Origin: Thozetella sp. PMI_491
Lineage: Eukaryota; Ascomycota; Sordariomycetes; Chaetosphaeriales; Chaetosphaeriaceae
Reading direction: 5' to 3'
Assembly: GCA_021432635.1 (NCBI GenBank)
Contig: MU270032.1
Span: 558,001-622,000, forward strand
DNA: 64,000 nt
Shown here: positions 1-12,220 of the stretch, one piece after another
Position numbering within the stretch: position 1 is the stretch's first letter
Layout of the letters: every line of letters begins with the position of its first letter
The notes under the pieces: generated by a model
What the model was told of the DNA's origin: nothing
Database searches by the model: none
Seen by the model: only the letters and a program-made list of their open reading frames with translations
Made by a program: the position numbers and the translations under genes

Positions 1-1
1 A

Positions 2-247
2 ACAAACTCGAATACGGGTGATAGTCATGCTTTCCCTGCTGGCCAACCGTCCTCGTCGACGACTGGTACCAACTTTACTCCCGCGAGTGAAGACCTGGCG
101 CTGCCGAGTTCTGCGTATTCGGAGGCACCGTGGGGGATGGAGCACCCCGGCCACATGCCAGAACTAGGCTTCTTGTCCAATCTAGAGGATGTGTGGGCAG
201 ATTTCGACACGGGCTGGGAGTTCATCATGGATCTCGATAGCTTCTGA
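2..247 (+). CDS. C-terminal end of an unidentified protein (5' part outside window)
   Basis: An open frame enters from the left edge and ends at a TGA, giving the last 81 residues of a protein. They are rich in Ser/Thr, Pro and acidic residues and finish with several Trp and Asp residues around FDTGWEFIMDLDSF. Such acidic, aromatic, low-complexity tails are common at the C-termini of fungal zinc-cluster transcription factors, so a regulator is a reasonable guess. No DNA-binding domain is visible here and the assignment is an inference. The frame has no stop back to base 2. Confidence 0.5.
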   Translation, partial: TNSNTGDSHAFPAGQPSSSTTGTNFTPASEDLALPSSAYSEAPWGMEHPGHMPELGFLSNLEDVWADFDTGWEFIMDLDSF

Positions 248-1404
248 ATCAGCTCAGATTTTGACGGTATTCTATAGTCCATTTCACTGGAAGCGTCACC
301 CATCGAAGCGATCGGCCGTTCTGCCACCTACAATTCATTCCTCATCCGAAGAAACCCGAGAATCGTGGACACAAATTGTAGGGCGTCCTTATGGATATCG
401 AATTGTTCAGACACGATCCCCCCAGGCCGGTCAAAAGCCATATACGCATAAGAGACCCACAAAGAGTAAAGCCCAGAACATAATGACGCGTATCTTATGC
501 TTCAAGAACTTCTCTCGCATACCTTCCCAGATCGAGCCTTGCCTTCGAATAGATATCCTCAGACAGGTTGCTTTTCAGTTCACCTGGCACTAAAATCTAT
601 CACTAGTAGGATTGAAAGGGGTTTTCAATATTAGGGCATTACAGAGTGCTGTGCCCTGCACAAGGTGAGTTGCCAGCACCCGTTGCCGCTGCAATATGGA
701 CAAGATTAAACCAAGACGCAGATCGCGCTGAACGAGACATGTAGCAGCACTCTCAGAGACTACACTTCCACAATTACGGAGCTCACTGCGTTGAACCCTA
801 TCCTGTACCACGACTGCGGCAATATCGGTGCGCTGGTAGGCCGAACAATTTGTGTCTTGTAAGATCGCATAAGTCTTGCTTTATCCAAGCATTCGCCAAC
901 TCCTGCCAAACATTAAACTTGCTAACACATTGCTGTAACAGACCCCCCGGTGCCAGCGACTATGATGTCTATATAGAGGTACATTGGATCAACACGTGGA
1001 GTCTAGAAGGGAATTGGACACCCGTTACGACTTCTGGTGTCCCTACTCCGTCCGAAGCGATCCGAGATCCGAGAGTTCTGGGCAAAGTTGCCAACAGTTA
1101 TAGAGAACCCGGGCGTGGATGCCTCTACTGACGTGGCGCAAGCGGGTGCCACGATATCCAAGGCATAGTCCGGTAATCACAGGCCTGAATAGTACAGCAT
1201 CAGGGGGCCACTTATAGGGCATCAGGCCCAGTATGAATTTAAGCCTATTTCTCCATGCTACAAGGGAGACATAGGAGCTAGATCAGGATGGAACTATGCT
1301 AGATATGAGATAGTAGCTGAACGAGGACACCGGCAAGCAATTCTACTTTCACTCCCACTTGAGCAAGTGTAGGTGATGCAATATCTTCTTCTCGTCTCCT
1401 CTCC
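248..1404. other. Intergenic, no gene recognised
   Basis: Only short frames without family features or convincing splice structure are visible. I see no repeat, tRNA or transposon signal here. Confidence 0.5.
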
Positions 1405-2377
1405 TTATAAGAACACTGCGCCTGGCTGCCATACATCGTCCTCGTTCCCGGAGGGGGGAGCAACTGAACTCTCCTCGACGAGCATTACGAGGGGCCTTCC
1501 GTCGGCCATGGCGCCGCGAAAGCCGGCCATGCGGCTTGGATTGATCCGATTATGCCATACAGGCTTCCCATGCTCATTCATCCACATCATCTTGACCAAG
1601 TCCTTCCCGTCCCGTAGTACTTCCTCGTCGACCAGGTAAACTAGCCACCAGGCTTGCTTACTCGCGCTCTCTATATCAACCATCTCCGGCGGGATCTCAT
1701 CCTCATCGTTATCCACATCTTCGGCCCATTGTTCAGCCTCTTCAATAGTGTAGAACATTCTCACATCGGCGAGCATGGGCGCCCGGAGCACGAGCGCCTC
1801 CAAGCCACTCTCGGTCTCGGTTTCATCACCGCCCGCACGATCAGCATACAAGGCCTCGTCCTCGAAAATCTCCTCGTCGTCAACAGAATACGGCGTGCAG
1901 GCTTCGCACTTCGTGCGTAAGTCCTGGTACTTGTCCTCGAGCTCCGGGTCATAGCACGTACGCAGCCACAACGGGTGTTCACAGGCGACATTGCGAGCAG
2001 TGCAGGCGTTGCGCTCGTGCACCGTTTGGAACGGTCGAAACGCACGATCGATCTGGGAGGTTGTGGGGAAGCGCGGGTCGATCGCTTCACAGTATTCCAG
2101 GTTGAAGGTACGGTGTTGGTAGGGTACGCGGCCGACAGCGTCCAGCGCTAGAAAGCGGTGCGAGAGTGTGTTCCACTGCTGCTGGTCTGCAAGTGATGAA
2201 GCTGGAGCTTCGAAATCAAAGTGTTCCTACAATGCAGCGTTAGAATACAGGAGGTACATGCATAGTATTACAGCCAGTTGGGTCTGTTTAGGTGGAGTTG
2301 CATAAGCGGCATACAAGGACAAACTGATCAAATGCGAACAGACCGTACGCAGCCCTTGGGTTGAGTTCTTCGGCCAT
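1405..2377 (-). CDS. Hypothetical acidic protein, two exons
   Basis: The ATG at 2377 opens exon 1 (2377-2315). It is joined by an 88-nt intron (2314-2227, donor GTATGC, branch TTCTAAC, acceptor TAG) to exon 2 (2226-1405). The frame is continuous and gives 294 residues. The longest uninterrupted frame within exon 2 begins at a GTG, so the spliced ATG start is preferred. The middle holds a Cys-containing segment (CEHPLWLRTC, then CEAC) and a long Asp/Glu-rich stretch. The C-terminal half contains EHGKPVWHNR and an alternating hydrophobic/acidic pattern. There is no signal peptide or membrane segment. I do not recognise the family. The splice signals and frame agreement make a real gene likely. 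Confidence 0.65.
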
Positions 2378-2767
2378 TTTACTAGGAACCCAGATGGAAT
2401 ATGATTTTAGAGCATGTAACAGTGTTATTCAGGCCTCGGTCAATTTGCGTAGTAGGGGAGGAGAGGACCAGATAGCGCAGAACTGACTCGCTGGCACTTC
2501 GACCCGATCCTTTGTCGCTGCTGCCTTGACCCCGCTCCGCGCATGGCATAAGCTCCTTTGGGGGGTGCCAACTACTGGAACGTGCGCAGGCGACAGGGGA
2601 CCTGCGAGGGATGCGACGCAGCGGGCACGCATGGCCCGTTCCCACCTTGGTAGCGAAATGAAGTATCAGAGGTTACACCGCAGCTTCCCAGTCGCACGCT
2701 TGTGATAGGAGGCAAAATCGAATATCCTATTCATCCTAGTTATCCATGAAGTATCTCAATATACCTC
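2378..2767. other. Intergenic, no gene recognised
   Basis: Short stretch upstream of the minus-strand gene at 1405-2377, presumably its promoter. No distinct element was identified. Confidence 0.4.
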
Positions 2768-3748
2768 TCACATTTGGGAACTATGTACCGAGGGGCTGTA
2801 AATAACGCGATACGTGACATGTACGTTAAACACCAGAGCAACTGAACCAGCTAATTTGCCATCGACATCTTGCGTTTCTATACGATAGAAACCATCATTG
2901 TATCTTAACTCACACCTGGACTGAAGCGACAAGTTGATCGCCTTAGCTCCGTAAGCAGGATGCGTTATATTTCCTAGGGGAGCGTGAAAGGTCTCACTGA
3001 AGTAGGCTTTATCGGAGGACTCGGACCTGTCACTGTTTGTACGGATCGGTCTCCTTGGGCTCATCGGCGCTCAAGGGCAGCGTGGCCGAGTAGGAGCGAT
3101 ACTTGGTGTCCCACTTTCCGGTAGAGTTGCTAGAACCCGCCATACACTTGTGGCATCCTGTTCCGACGGGAGGGCGAGGGGTAGAGGTCGTCGTCGGGCA
3201 AGGGGTTGAGGTTGAGGTGGACTTGCTCCTGGTCGCGCACTTATGGCATACCCTTGACGAAGGCGTGGATTTCATCGTAGTAGTGCACAGAGTAGATTTG
3301 GATGCTGGCGTCGACGCGGTGCTGGTCGAGGCTAAAGTAGAGGTGCAAGCACTGGGGCCGGTCGTCACCGTCATCGTCACCGTCACAGGTACTGTAACGG
3401 AAACCGACACTGTTGCAGCGGATGTGGCCGTGACTGTGACCGTGTCCGTGGTGGTCTGCCATACCGTACTGCTGCTACAGGTCGGCACTGGGCACTTGGG
3501 TGGCGATGCTGGTCTCGAACGTCGTCACGGAGACGCCACTGAATGGAGCCAGGAGGCATTCCACCAGACGTCCTGGTCCGCAAGGAGGCAGCCCGACTGA
3601 GATGGATATTTTGCTCTTCCAGGCGCTTCTCTAGCCTCTCCAAGTTCGATAGAATACTGGAGAGTAGGAAGGTCGCCATGGCGTCTTCTGGCACAGCTTC
3701 TGTCGCCACTTCGCGATGATAAGACGCGCTGGAGTAGGACCTCTGCAT
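2768..3748 (-). CDS. Tentative Thr/Ser/Val-rich protein with CxxC pairs
   Basis: Proposed exons are 3748-3565, 3508-3043 and 2996-2768. The first 56-nt intron (GTGGAA to CCAG) restores frame between an N-terminal helical segment (around LSNLERLEKRLEEQ) and a long Thr/Val/Ser-rich stretch. That stretch contains VTVTAT-like runs and two CHKC motifs. The second 46-nt intron is weaker; without it the protein ends at a TGA at 3030. Exon 3 gives about 76 ordinary-looking residues (NLSLQSRCELRY). Low-complexity Thr/Ser segments are often O-glycosylated wall or surface proteins, but I see no signal peptide at this start. The alternative is a pseudogene with a frameshift near 3475. The model is uncertain. 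Confidence 0.35.
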
Positions 3749-4693
3749 TTCAGCGGAGGTTGGTGTCGTCGCTCACAAGCTGAACGCACTTGGGAGATGG
3801 ACTATTGCTTGCTGACTTCTTGGTCTCAAAATATGTCGATTGAATAGGAGGAGATAGATTGCGAGATTTTGAGACAGCTCCGAATGGGAAATTGTTCATA
3901 GACGTGGTCCCGTCACGCTTCTGTCGAGCCCATCTAGTAGCTTCGGTTTATCACTTCGGGATTAAGCTCGACGTAGTATTGATGCTATCTTTGCTGATGC
4001 GCCCCGTAGCTCACATTGAAGGCTCACTGGGATCGATTGGGTGGCAACGATGATATCAAACACAGTCGCGCGCTTCAGATCGACGATATAAGCGAAAGGA
4101 TAGATATTGATATATCTTAAAGTGTCGGCTTAGACCTAGACTTGGATTAATTACTAAAGAGCAGAGCTCTCAAGCAGAGCTCTCAAGCAGAGCTCTCAAG
4201 CATTCTCTAAGTAGTAATAGGTTTTTAAATATTCGTTGCTCTTCAACTATTCCGTAGTTATACCTTATTACTAGCTTACTCGTAGGCTACTGTATGTGTG
4301 AGCTACTGCTGATTGGTCGGTTTAATGGTGAAAGATGCCTGAGGCATGAACCAGGAGTTCTGCCGAGTGTGACCGCTCTAGGTTACATTGAGGGCGCCTC
4401 GTAGGTTTCAGCCGGGGTCGGCGTTCGCTGGTCGTAACACGCCTAACCCCCCAGAGTGCTTTCGGCCAGCACGATGTCAGAGTTGGACACGCACGTGGGT
4501 ACTGAAACTAGCTATAACTAAATACCTATCGCGTTTTCAGCGAATATCTTCGACCTAACGATATCGATATCAGCTTGACGGCATACAGTCCTGACTAATC
4601 CCAGTCTACCCCGCTACAGGAACGCAGCCTTGCCAGTCCCTTCACCAGCTGCTTGACTCGGCCTACCTAGAGACAGCCGGGAGGTACAGCAGT
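3749..4693. other. Intergenic with a short tandem repeat
   Basis: There is no credible gene. The stretch contains three copies of a 13-bp repeat (4162-4200). The last few hundred bases are presumably the promoter of the NLR-like gene starting at 4694. Confidence 0.5.
4162..4200. repeat. Three perfect 13-bp tandem repeats
   Basis: CAGAGCTCTCAAG is repeated three times without mismatch. Each unit contains the palindrome AGAGCTCT. No function can be assigned. Confidence 0.9.
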
Positions 4694-7600
4694 ATGGACG
4701 AGATCGGTGACAAGACGGGGAGCTACGCTCTTCTCCCTCGAGACTCTGATTCTTCGGCTCTGAAGACAGTCACTGCTACCGGCCTGACTACCCTATTCGA
4801 ACCCGCTGTCCCAAAATTAGAGTACACTCCACCCTACCCAAACGCTATACTGGCGCTAAAGGCAGCTAACACGTTCGCAGTGCCATCGTAGTACATGGGT
4901 TCACAGGCCATCCCGAAAAGACCTGGACTGTCGTTGCTAGCCCAGTGGCCGCCGCCCAGCCGTCCAAATCCGAAAATGCCGCGCAAGGTGAGCGGCCGTC
5001 CAAGCTCAGAAAGGTTTTCAAGTCGGAGTCCCGCTCTGCCACAAGTCGCGGATCTAAAGACACTGTCTACTGGCCAAGGGATCTGCTCCCGGGCACACTT
5101 CCTGAAGCTAGAATTCTTACTTACGGCTACGACACCCACGTCCGTCATGCAGCGGTGGGTCCAGTTAGCAAGAACACGCTCTACGACCATGCGACAGATT
5201 TCCTTGCGGCCCTCGAGTCTGAGCGTCGATCCGATCCGAGCCGCCCTCTGATATTTCTGGCCCATAGTCTCGGTGGCCTTCTTGTCAAGGAACTTTTGCG
5301 TCGCTCTCGCGGGCATAGCAAGCAGCCCCAATTTCAGAGCATTTTTGTATCAACCGTCGGCATCGTCTTCTTTGGCACCCCGCATCAAGGGGCCGATCCG
5401 CTGCAGTCAATACACCATGTTATAACATCTCTTGCGAAGGGCCTTGGATTTCGAGTTAATGAGAAGATTTTGGAAGCTCTTAGCCCTTCCGCAGAATACC
5501 AACTACAGCTGCGAGACGACTTCCACCATATGATCGACGAACGGGGGTGGACCATTCATTCCTTTCAAGAGCAGTATCCTTTACCCGGGCTATTCGGCAA
5601 GAAGGTATGGCATTTGCATCCCTAGCATCGGCCGCTGTTAACATCGTCGCAGGTTGTTGAAGATACATCTGCAACGATAAATCACCCTGCTGCGGAAATT
5701 GTGCAACACATTGGAGGCAACCAGTACGTGATTGCACCCTAACCCGCGTTTGTCAGAGCCCCGTTCCGAAGGTGGGCGAATACAGATGGTCACCAAAGAA
5801 GCAACTCTTGCATAAATAGCCATATTCAGCACGAGTACTGACTGTATATGTTGACAGCCGAGACATGTGTCGCTTCTCGGGGCCACACGATCCAGAATAT
5901 GCTAAAGTAGCCGCTGCTTTGCACCGTATCTACAATGCTTCACAGCAGGCTAGAGTAGAGAAAGCCCAATCGCGTCAGACGCGGAATTCTGCGTTTGCAG
6001 GCCTTTCTGAATCCGAAAAACCAACACGACAGTTTTTTCTACAAGATTTGACAAAGTCATTAACGTTCGCACAAATTGATAGCCGTTATTATATGGTTGA
6101 ACGTGCTCATACCAAGACTTGCCGCTGGCTTCTCGACAATCCCGAATACCTGAACTGGGCTAACGCCGAGCTGTCTAGCGAAAACAATTTCCTCTGGATC
6201 AAAGGGAAACCGGGCGCAGGGAAATCCACCATCATGAAATTCGCCGTTTCGGAGGCCAAAAATAGGAGAAATGGAACCACAATTCTTCACTTTTTCTTCA
6301 ATGCAAGAGGGTCAGAGCTGGAGAGATCGACGCTTGGGCTTTACCGATCTATTCTTTTGCAACTCCTTCAAGCATCCTCGGACGGTCAACCAATATTGAA
6401 CACCGATATCACAGATAGCGAGCTCAGCAGCGCCCACGAGTGGACTCTCCAGAGACTTAAAGAGTTATTTGGAATGGCAGTGGTAAACTATCATAGCCGC
6501 CCGATTGTGTGTTACATCGATGCCTTAGACGAATGCGAAGAGGACGATGTTCGTGATATGATCTCTTATCTCCTGAGCCTTGGGGAAGATGCCTCCTCGG
6601 CTGGGGTTCATCTCCGCGTTTTGTTCTCGAGCCGGCACTACCCGCATATCACAATAAAAAAAGGCCTTTCGCTCATCCTAGAGGGGCAAGAGGAACATGA
6701 CCAGGACATTACAAACTATATCGAGTCCGAACTCGCTGTTGGGGATGGAGACTACGCTGCTGCTCTCAGACAAAAGCTACAGAACAAAGCTTCTGGGGTT
6801 TTCATGTGGGTGGTGCTCGTGGTGCGGATTCTAAATAAAGAATACGACAGAGGTAATATAATCTCCCTCGAAAGACGCCTTGATGAGATCCCAAGCGACT
6901 TATACGGCCTGTTCGAAAATATTATATCAAGAGACTACGAGAACCTGGAACAGCTTTGGCTTTGTATTCAGTGGGTTCTGTTCGCGAAGCGACCATTGAC
7001 CAGGGAAGAGCTCTACTTTGCCATCATTTCAGGCTCGGATGAGCCGAACTTAACTCCATGGGATCGAAAGCGAATATCGGTTCCTGATATGGGCCGCTAC
7101 ATTTTGAACTGTTCCAAGGGCCTCACCGAGGTCACAAAAAAAGCACGCACCATTCAGTTCATCCACGAATCTGTGAGAGACTTCTTCATCAAGGAGAATG
7201 GAATGGGTAGGCTGTGGCCACAGTTTCGGGGAAACTTCAGGGGCATGAGCCACGACAAGTTAAAAGAATGCTGCGAAGCCCAGCTGTGTGCTGTCCCCGG
7301 AGCGGATAGTCTTAGCCGAGATACCCATCCAACACATCCGGATAAAACCGCCATGGATTTGAAAGCATTCCCGTTTCTTGATTACGCGGTCAATAACGTC
7401 TTCTACCACGCAAATATTGCGCAAGGGCAGAATTTCGACCAGCGAGTCTTCATCTCTTCGTTCGATCGCTCTCGATGGATTGTATTGAGCAATACTCTAG
7501 AGCAGTACCCGATTCGTCGCTATACGCGAAATGCGGATATGCTCTACATTCTAGCGGCTAGAAACGCTGAATATCTGCTTCAGATTCATCCAAACCTCCA

Positions 7601-9158
7601 TTCTCATTACAATACTCCGTACCAAGACGAGCGGTGCAGGCTTCCGTTGTACGTCGCGCTCTCCTTGGATCATATAGAAGCCGCTAGAGTCCTGTTGTCT
7701 CATCCCGTTACACACGACTCCTGCACATGCGGACTCGTTACGCCAGCTCCAAGTACCTATGAAGGACCCCCTTGCCTCAGATATGGCAGGGAATTTGGCT
7801 TTCATGACGAGGAGGAGGTTCTTCAGCGAATAATTGAGCTTGAGGACGTAGCTGTCCTTCATGCATTTCTGCGTTATCGAACACCTCATCGGAACATACC
7901 CTATCTAGAGGCTCTACCGGAAGTGTTTGGACTCCACATCCTCCCCCTTCTTCTAGGGCACAACTTAGTCCAGGGAACCTCCCGCGATCATAACGAGAAG
8001 ATAGCAGCCTACGCAGCGAGGAACGGTGTAACCGCTTTCTTCAGTGCTATTATGAACTCTAACGATGACATCAACATGGACACGGACATGATAAGCTCCC
8101 CGATCGATGGGGATGTGCGGCTCCTTACGGACTGGTTTAAAGCAGGCAATGGTTGCGACTACAATATACCATTTTCGATAGCTGTTCACCACGGCCACGC
8201 TGATATTGTCAAGTTGCTTCTGGACTCAGGCCTTGGCGATCCTAACGCGTGTCGTCGAGTTGAGGGCAGCCGGAGATATTGTTCGTCTCTACAGAACGCA
8301 ATTTGGCACCATCGTTCTGCTGTTGTCAAAGTCCTCCTTGATTCCGAACGTGTTAGAACCAACATTACGTCTTCAATGACATTCCTTAGTCTTCTTTTCT
8401 CGTCATTGGTGGGTAGGAACCCTCCTGACGAGAACCGGCTTGCATGCATCTCGGGGGAGACGCGGGAGGAGAAGTGGGTGTTTCAATGGCTTGAGAGCAA
8501 TGATGTAGAAACTATTCGGGTCCTCTTAGCCTCAGGTCGGGTGCCGAGTAAGGCCATGAATCCAAGGATAGGCACGAGGTTACTCTCATGGGCGGTCCGC
8601 GAAAACAATTATAACCTCGCCGAAATTCTCGTCAAATCTTTCCTTGTCGACCCAAGCGATGTTTTCGACTCTTCGTCACCTTTTGATGCGGTTATCAGAC
8701 AGTGTTATGAAAGAATTGCGGGGTCTCAGCAACTACTAGACCTATTTCTTTCAAGCGGTGCTAACCCGCTATCTCGGACCCCACACCTAGTCAATATACA
8801 CGGAGGCTACATCGCGGAAACCTTTCTAGAGTTTTCTATTAACCTTGCACAGGCGGCAACCCCTGCCGAATGCAACCTCAATCTGGTGTCTATACCATAT
8901 CTAAAATGCATCAATCGTTTATTGGACTTCTGCCACGACTATGCCAACCTCTGGCATTATGCCGCAGCATTGGAACGTACGGCTTTGAGAAGATGCCAAT
9001 CCCTCAATCCACTTACTCGTGAGTTTTGGCGAAACCTGCACATTGTTATGCGAGATCACCCAAATATGCAGAGGGCCAGGGATGAGATGGCGATGCCGAC
9101 CAGCATGGAAAGCAGGAAGAAAGCAAGTGAATCCCACCAGACGTCTGGTAGTCCTTAG
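4694..9158 (+). CDS. NLR-like STAND receptor: SesB-type hydrolase, NACHT, ankyrin-like repeats
   Basis: Exons are 4694-4821, 4881-5604, 5653-5723 and 5858-9158, 1407 residues. All three junctions keep frame; introns are 59, 48 and 134 nt, with GCTAAC and TACTGAC branch sites in the first and third. Residues about 42-300 form an alpha/beta-hydrolase of the SesB type. It begins with AIVVHGFTGHPEKTW and carries the nucleophile motif AHSLGG at Ser172, followed by FFGTPHQGADP. The linker NHRDMCRF is typical of fungal NLRs. The NACHT domain has Walker A GKPGAGKS (424-431) and Walker B YIDALDE (about 527-533). The C-terminal third has ankyrin-like units such as AVHHGHADIVKLLLDSG. In this family the N-terminal domain is the effector and the repeats sense a ligand, in non-self recognition or programmed cell death. 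The ligand is unknown. The gene looks intact. Confidence 0.9.
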
Positions 9159-9709
9159 AGCTAGAATGAATAGTCCGTCAACCAAGACTTTACCATCCGA
9201 CTATGGACTTTGCCGAAAGAAATGCCAGAGAGGGTGGTTGATTGCCCCTACAAGCTCAAATGTAGATCGGCTCGGTACTAGGGCGGGATCCACAATGATG
9301 TGATCCAGGGGAATGTTGACGTTTCGCACTACCGGGTGGAAAACAGAAAGAGGTGGGCACGGTCAGCTGTATAGTGCAACGCAACGATTCGTTGAGAGGA
9401 AGTGGTAGCTGGCGGAAACACGCCGGAAATGTGCTGCCGTGTTTTCTGTCGGATTTTCTTCGTCGGCGTCGCACGAGGGCACACTCGGTAGCTAGGGCAG
9501 CTAGTCCGGGATGCTATTATCGCTCTCTTAGCAAGCAGCACGTCATCTCACTTGATCGGACCCATCTGCAGGATCCCAATTCTCGGGACGGTATTTAGGC
9601 CGTTGCGACCCCAGGAACCTTCAGGTACTTGACCGAGGACTTATCCATGACTCTCTTTCTCGGTAGCTGCGAACACCTTCCAGATAGGGTGTTTCCTTTA
9701 GCAACAGGC
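9159..9709. other. Intergenic, no gene recognised
   Basis: Between the NLR gene and the MFS gene. It holds only short frames and presumably the MFS promoter. Confidence 0.5.
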
Positions 9710-11485
9710 ATGGCTTCCGTCAACGACGAGCCGAAGCAACCCCGGGAATTGGTCACCACTGATCTTCCAAACACACAACAACCCACCGAGAAAGAGTCGG
9801 TGCACAGCCGGTATGGATCTAAGGAGGCTTTCTTGTCGTCGTTCACGCAGGACGAAAACAAAGCCATCATGCGCAAGGTTGACCGCAGGTTTCTCATCAT
9901 CATCGGCATGATGTACGTTCTGAAAAACGCAAGTGCCCCTCCTCACCCCATCACTCGTCTTGGGAGTTAGAGTTATCTGAAGCATAGGCTAACGCCAGGT
10001 AGATCGACTACACTAATGCCGCCGCTGCCAAGGTTTTACAGGTCGGGCGGCCGAGCAACATCCTGAACGAGCTGCACATGAATACCAATCAGTACAATTG
10101 GGTCCAGTCCATCTACTTTGTAGGTCTCTTTCCAGCTCTTGCTGCAAGATTACTGGCCGTCTGACCATTCTAGATCGCCTATGTCGGCTTCGAGCCATTA
10201 ACAAACCTCTTCCTGAAGAAGATGACACCCCATATCTTCCAGACGCGCATCGTCTTCACATGGGGTCTCGTTCTCGCATGCCACGCCGCCATACAAAATA
10301 TTCCCGGGTACTACACTGCTCGTTTCTTCCTCGGCGCCATGGAGGCCGGCATGCTCCCTGGCGTTTTAGCCCAGCTGTGCGCGTGGTATCGAAGCGACGA
10401 GATGGGCAAGCCAATCATGTGGCTGTTTGGTTTCCAGAACACCTCTGGAATATTTGGCTCTTTGATTGCATACGGGGTGTCGTATATGGACGGCATGCGT
10501 GGTCTAAGCGCGTGGCGATGGTGAGGTCCAACTAGACTAACAATTCAAATCCCGGCTAGTACTAACAACACGAAGGCTCTATCTGCTAGAAGGAATATTC
10601 ACTATGCTCTTCTCCATCGTTATCTTCATCTGGCTACCGGACTACCCAAAGTCGCCCCGTTCCCAGTCCTGGCTCACTCCGAGAGAGCAAGAATATCTGG
10701 AGGCTCGACTGTCCGAGAACGCGCCCCTGACGGATGACCCTTCTTTCAACAAGCAAGAAGCCATTGCTTCCCTCCGTGATATTCGGAACTATGTCTTCAT
10801 GATATCGCAGTTCCTCCAAAACTTCGCAGGATATGCGCTGCAGTGGCAGCTTCCCACGGTCACGACCTCGCTGGGCTATGCCAGCCTGCCTCGCAACCAG
10901 CTTCTCAACATCCCCCCAGCGGCAGGCGCTGTTCTCTCCATCATCTTCGCCGGCTGGTTCCTGAAGCAGGCATACATCCCACGGCCAGCCTTCATCCTGA
11001 TCATAATGACTTGTGCGCTCACATTTTACATTCTCCTTGCGTCGGGTGTCAGCAATGTGGCCATATACATTGCCTGCGTGCTGGGCAACACCTTCTATTC
11101 TGTGTACTTTGTTCCTTTCTGGGCCTGGCGATCATCTAGCCTCAAAGGTACCACCGGCACGGCTTTTTCACTTGGGATCCAGAACTGCATTGGACAGTCC
11201 GCTGGTGTGATTGCACCACAGCCTTTCCAGGCAAAATATGCGCACAATGGGTATAAAACGCCGTTTGCAATCTGCGCAGGGGCTCTAGGGCTAGGCTTCC
11301 TGACTAATTGCTGGGCATGGTATTTGACTCGGAACATCGAGTACGACGTCATGCGGGTGCGTAGGCTGAGAAAACTTGCGGAGGAGGAGGGGAGAGTATT
11401 TGCCGGGGATGACGTGAAGGTCTACGAGGAAAGGCAGTTCTACACTGGTGCTCTCAAGAAGAGCGAGCCAGGGGAGAGTGTTTAA
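9710..11485 (+). CDS. MFS transporter, allantoate permease-like (Dal5/ACS type)
   Basis: Exons are 9710-9928, 10003-10119, 10174-10520 and 10576-11485, 530 residues. Intron 1 reads GCAAGT...GTAG, so it is probably a GC-AG intron. This junction alone gives the family-like run YVLKNIDYTNAAAAKVLQ. Introns 2 and 3 are GT-AG; intron 3 has a perfect TACTAAC branch site. The protein has the anion:cation symporter layout: a cytoplasmic N-terminus, RFFLGAMEAGMLPG in the fifth-helix region, WFLKQAYIPRP, and GIQNCIGQSAGVIAPQ near the end. Relatives import allantoate, ureidosuccinate, vitamins or small organic acids, but the substrate cannot be read from sequence. The ATG at 9710 fits a typical N-terminus better than the in-frame ATG at 9629. 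Confidence 0.85.
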
Positions 11486-12220
11486 ATGTGGCCAGGGTAC
11501 ATAGTATTGCAGCTCTATAGACCAAGTGGTCATTTTCCCAGATACGAGAGATAGTAGTGTGCCGAAAAAATAATATTAGAACTAGAAAGAGGGTACGCGA
11601 AATTGCCCGGCGTATTGTCCAATCTGTAGTTCATCACACGAGACACAAGTACGAGATAGAGAGGTACAAGTTAGGTAAGTATTACTTGAACGCGTGAGCC
11701 AGGGGTTTTTTTTTATAAAAAAAAAAACTTGTTGAGAAGACTGAACTTCGAGGTTCATCTCCAGGCCCAACGGGTTAGCTGAGTTGCGCCCCCTGTTGCT
11801 CAGCAGAGTGCCGGCCACCATTTATCAGGACCGGTTCCACCATATGCCCTCCTTTCGGATTAAAGACAGAGCTTAGGGTGATTTTTTTTATTTCACCCGT
11901 TGTTGTACCATATCTTTTTGGGTTTAAAAGTTTTGAGGTTCGGGGGTGGTTCGAACTCGAGACTTAGGTACATGTTCCGGGGTACATTGGGAGGATGTAG
12001 CAGTTGTTTATACCACTACGCTAGCCACCCTCTTTCCCTTTGTGTTGAAAAGCTGGTGCTTGGGATGCCTTATCAATTTTCACATTGCCCTCAGGCCTCC
12101 TCTTGGTCAAAGTCATGACTACTGGGAAAGAGACAATTTCATTTCCCCAGACTACAATAATAAACCCCTACCTCCATTTCTTTGCGATGCTATGAATATA
12201 GATTCCAGAGCCGCCCGGCA
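11486..12220. other. Intergenic with A/T tracts and a pol III-like element
   Basis: It contains homopolymer tracts (T8 then A11 around 11704-11728; T8 near 11882). A minus-strand segment at 11948-12031 carries A-box- and B-box-like sequences. No protein gene is seen. Confidence 0.5.
11948..12031 (-). repeat. Possible tRNA-derived (SINE-like) relic
   Basis: On the minus strand TAGCGTAGTGG (12023-12013) matches the pol III A box. GTTCGAACC (11956-11948) matches the B box core, 56 nt downstream. GGGTGG before the A box could pair with CCACCC after the B box, but there is no room for a proper T-stem, so it is not a functional tRNA. The A-rich sequence beyond the B box would fit a SINE tail. This is weak evidence from motif matching only. 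Confidence 0.3.
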
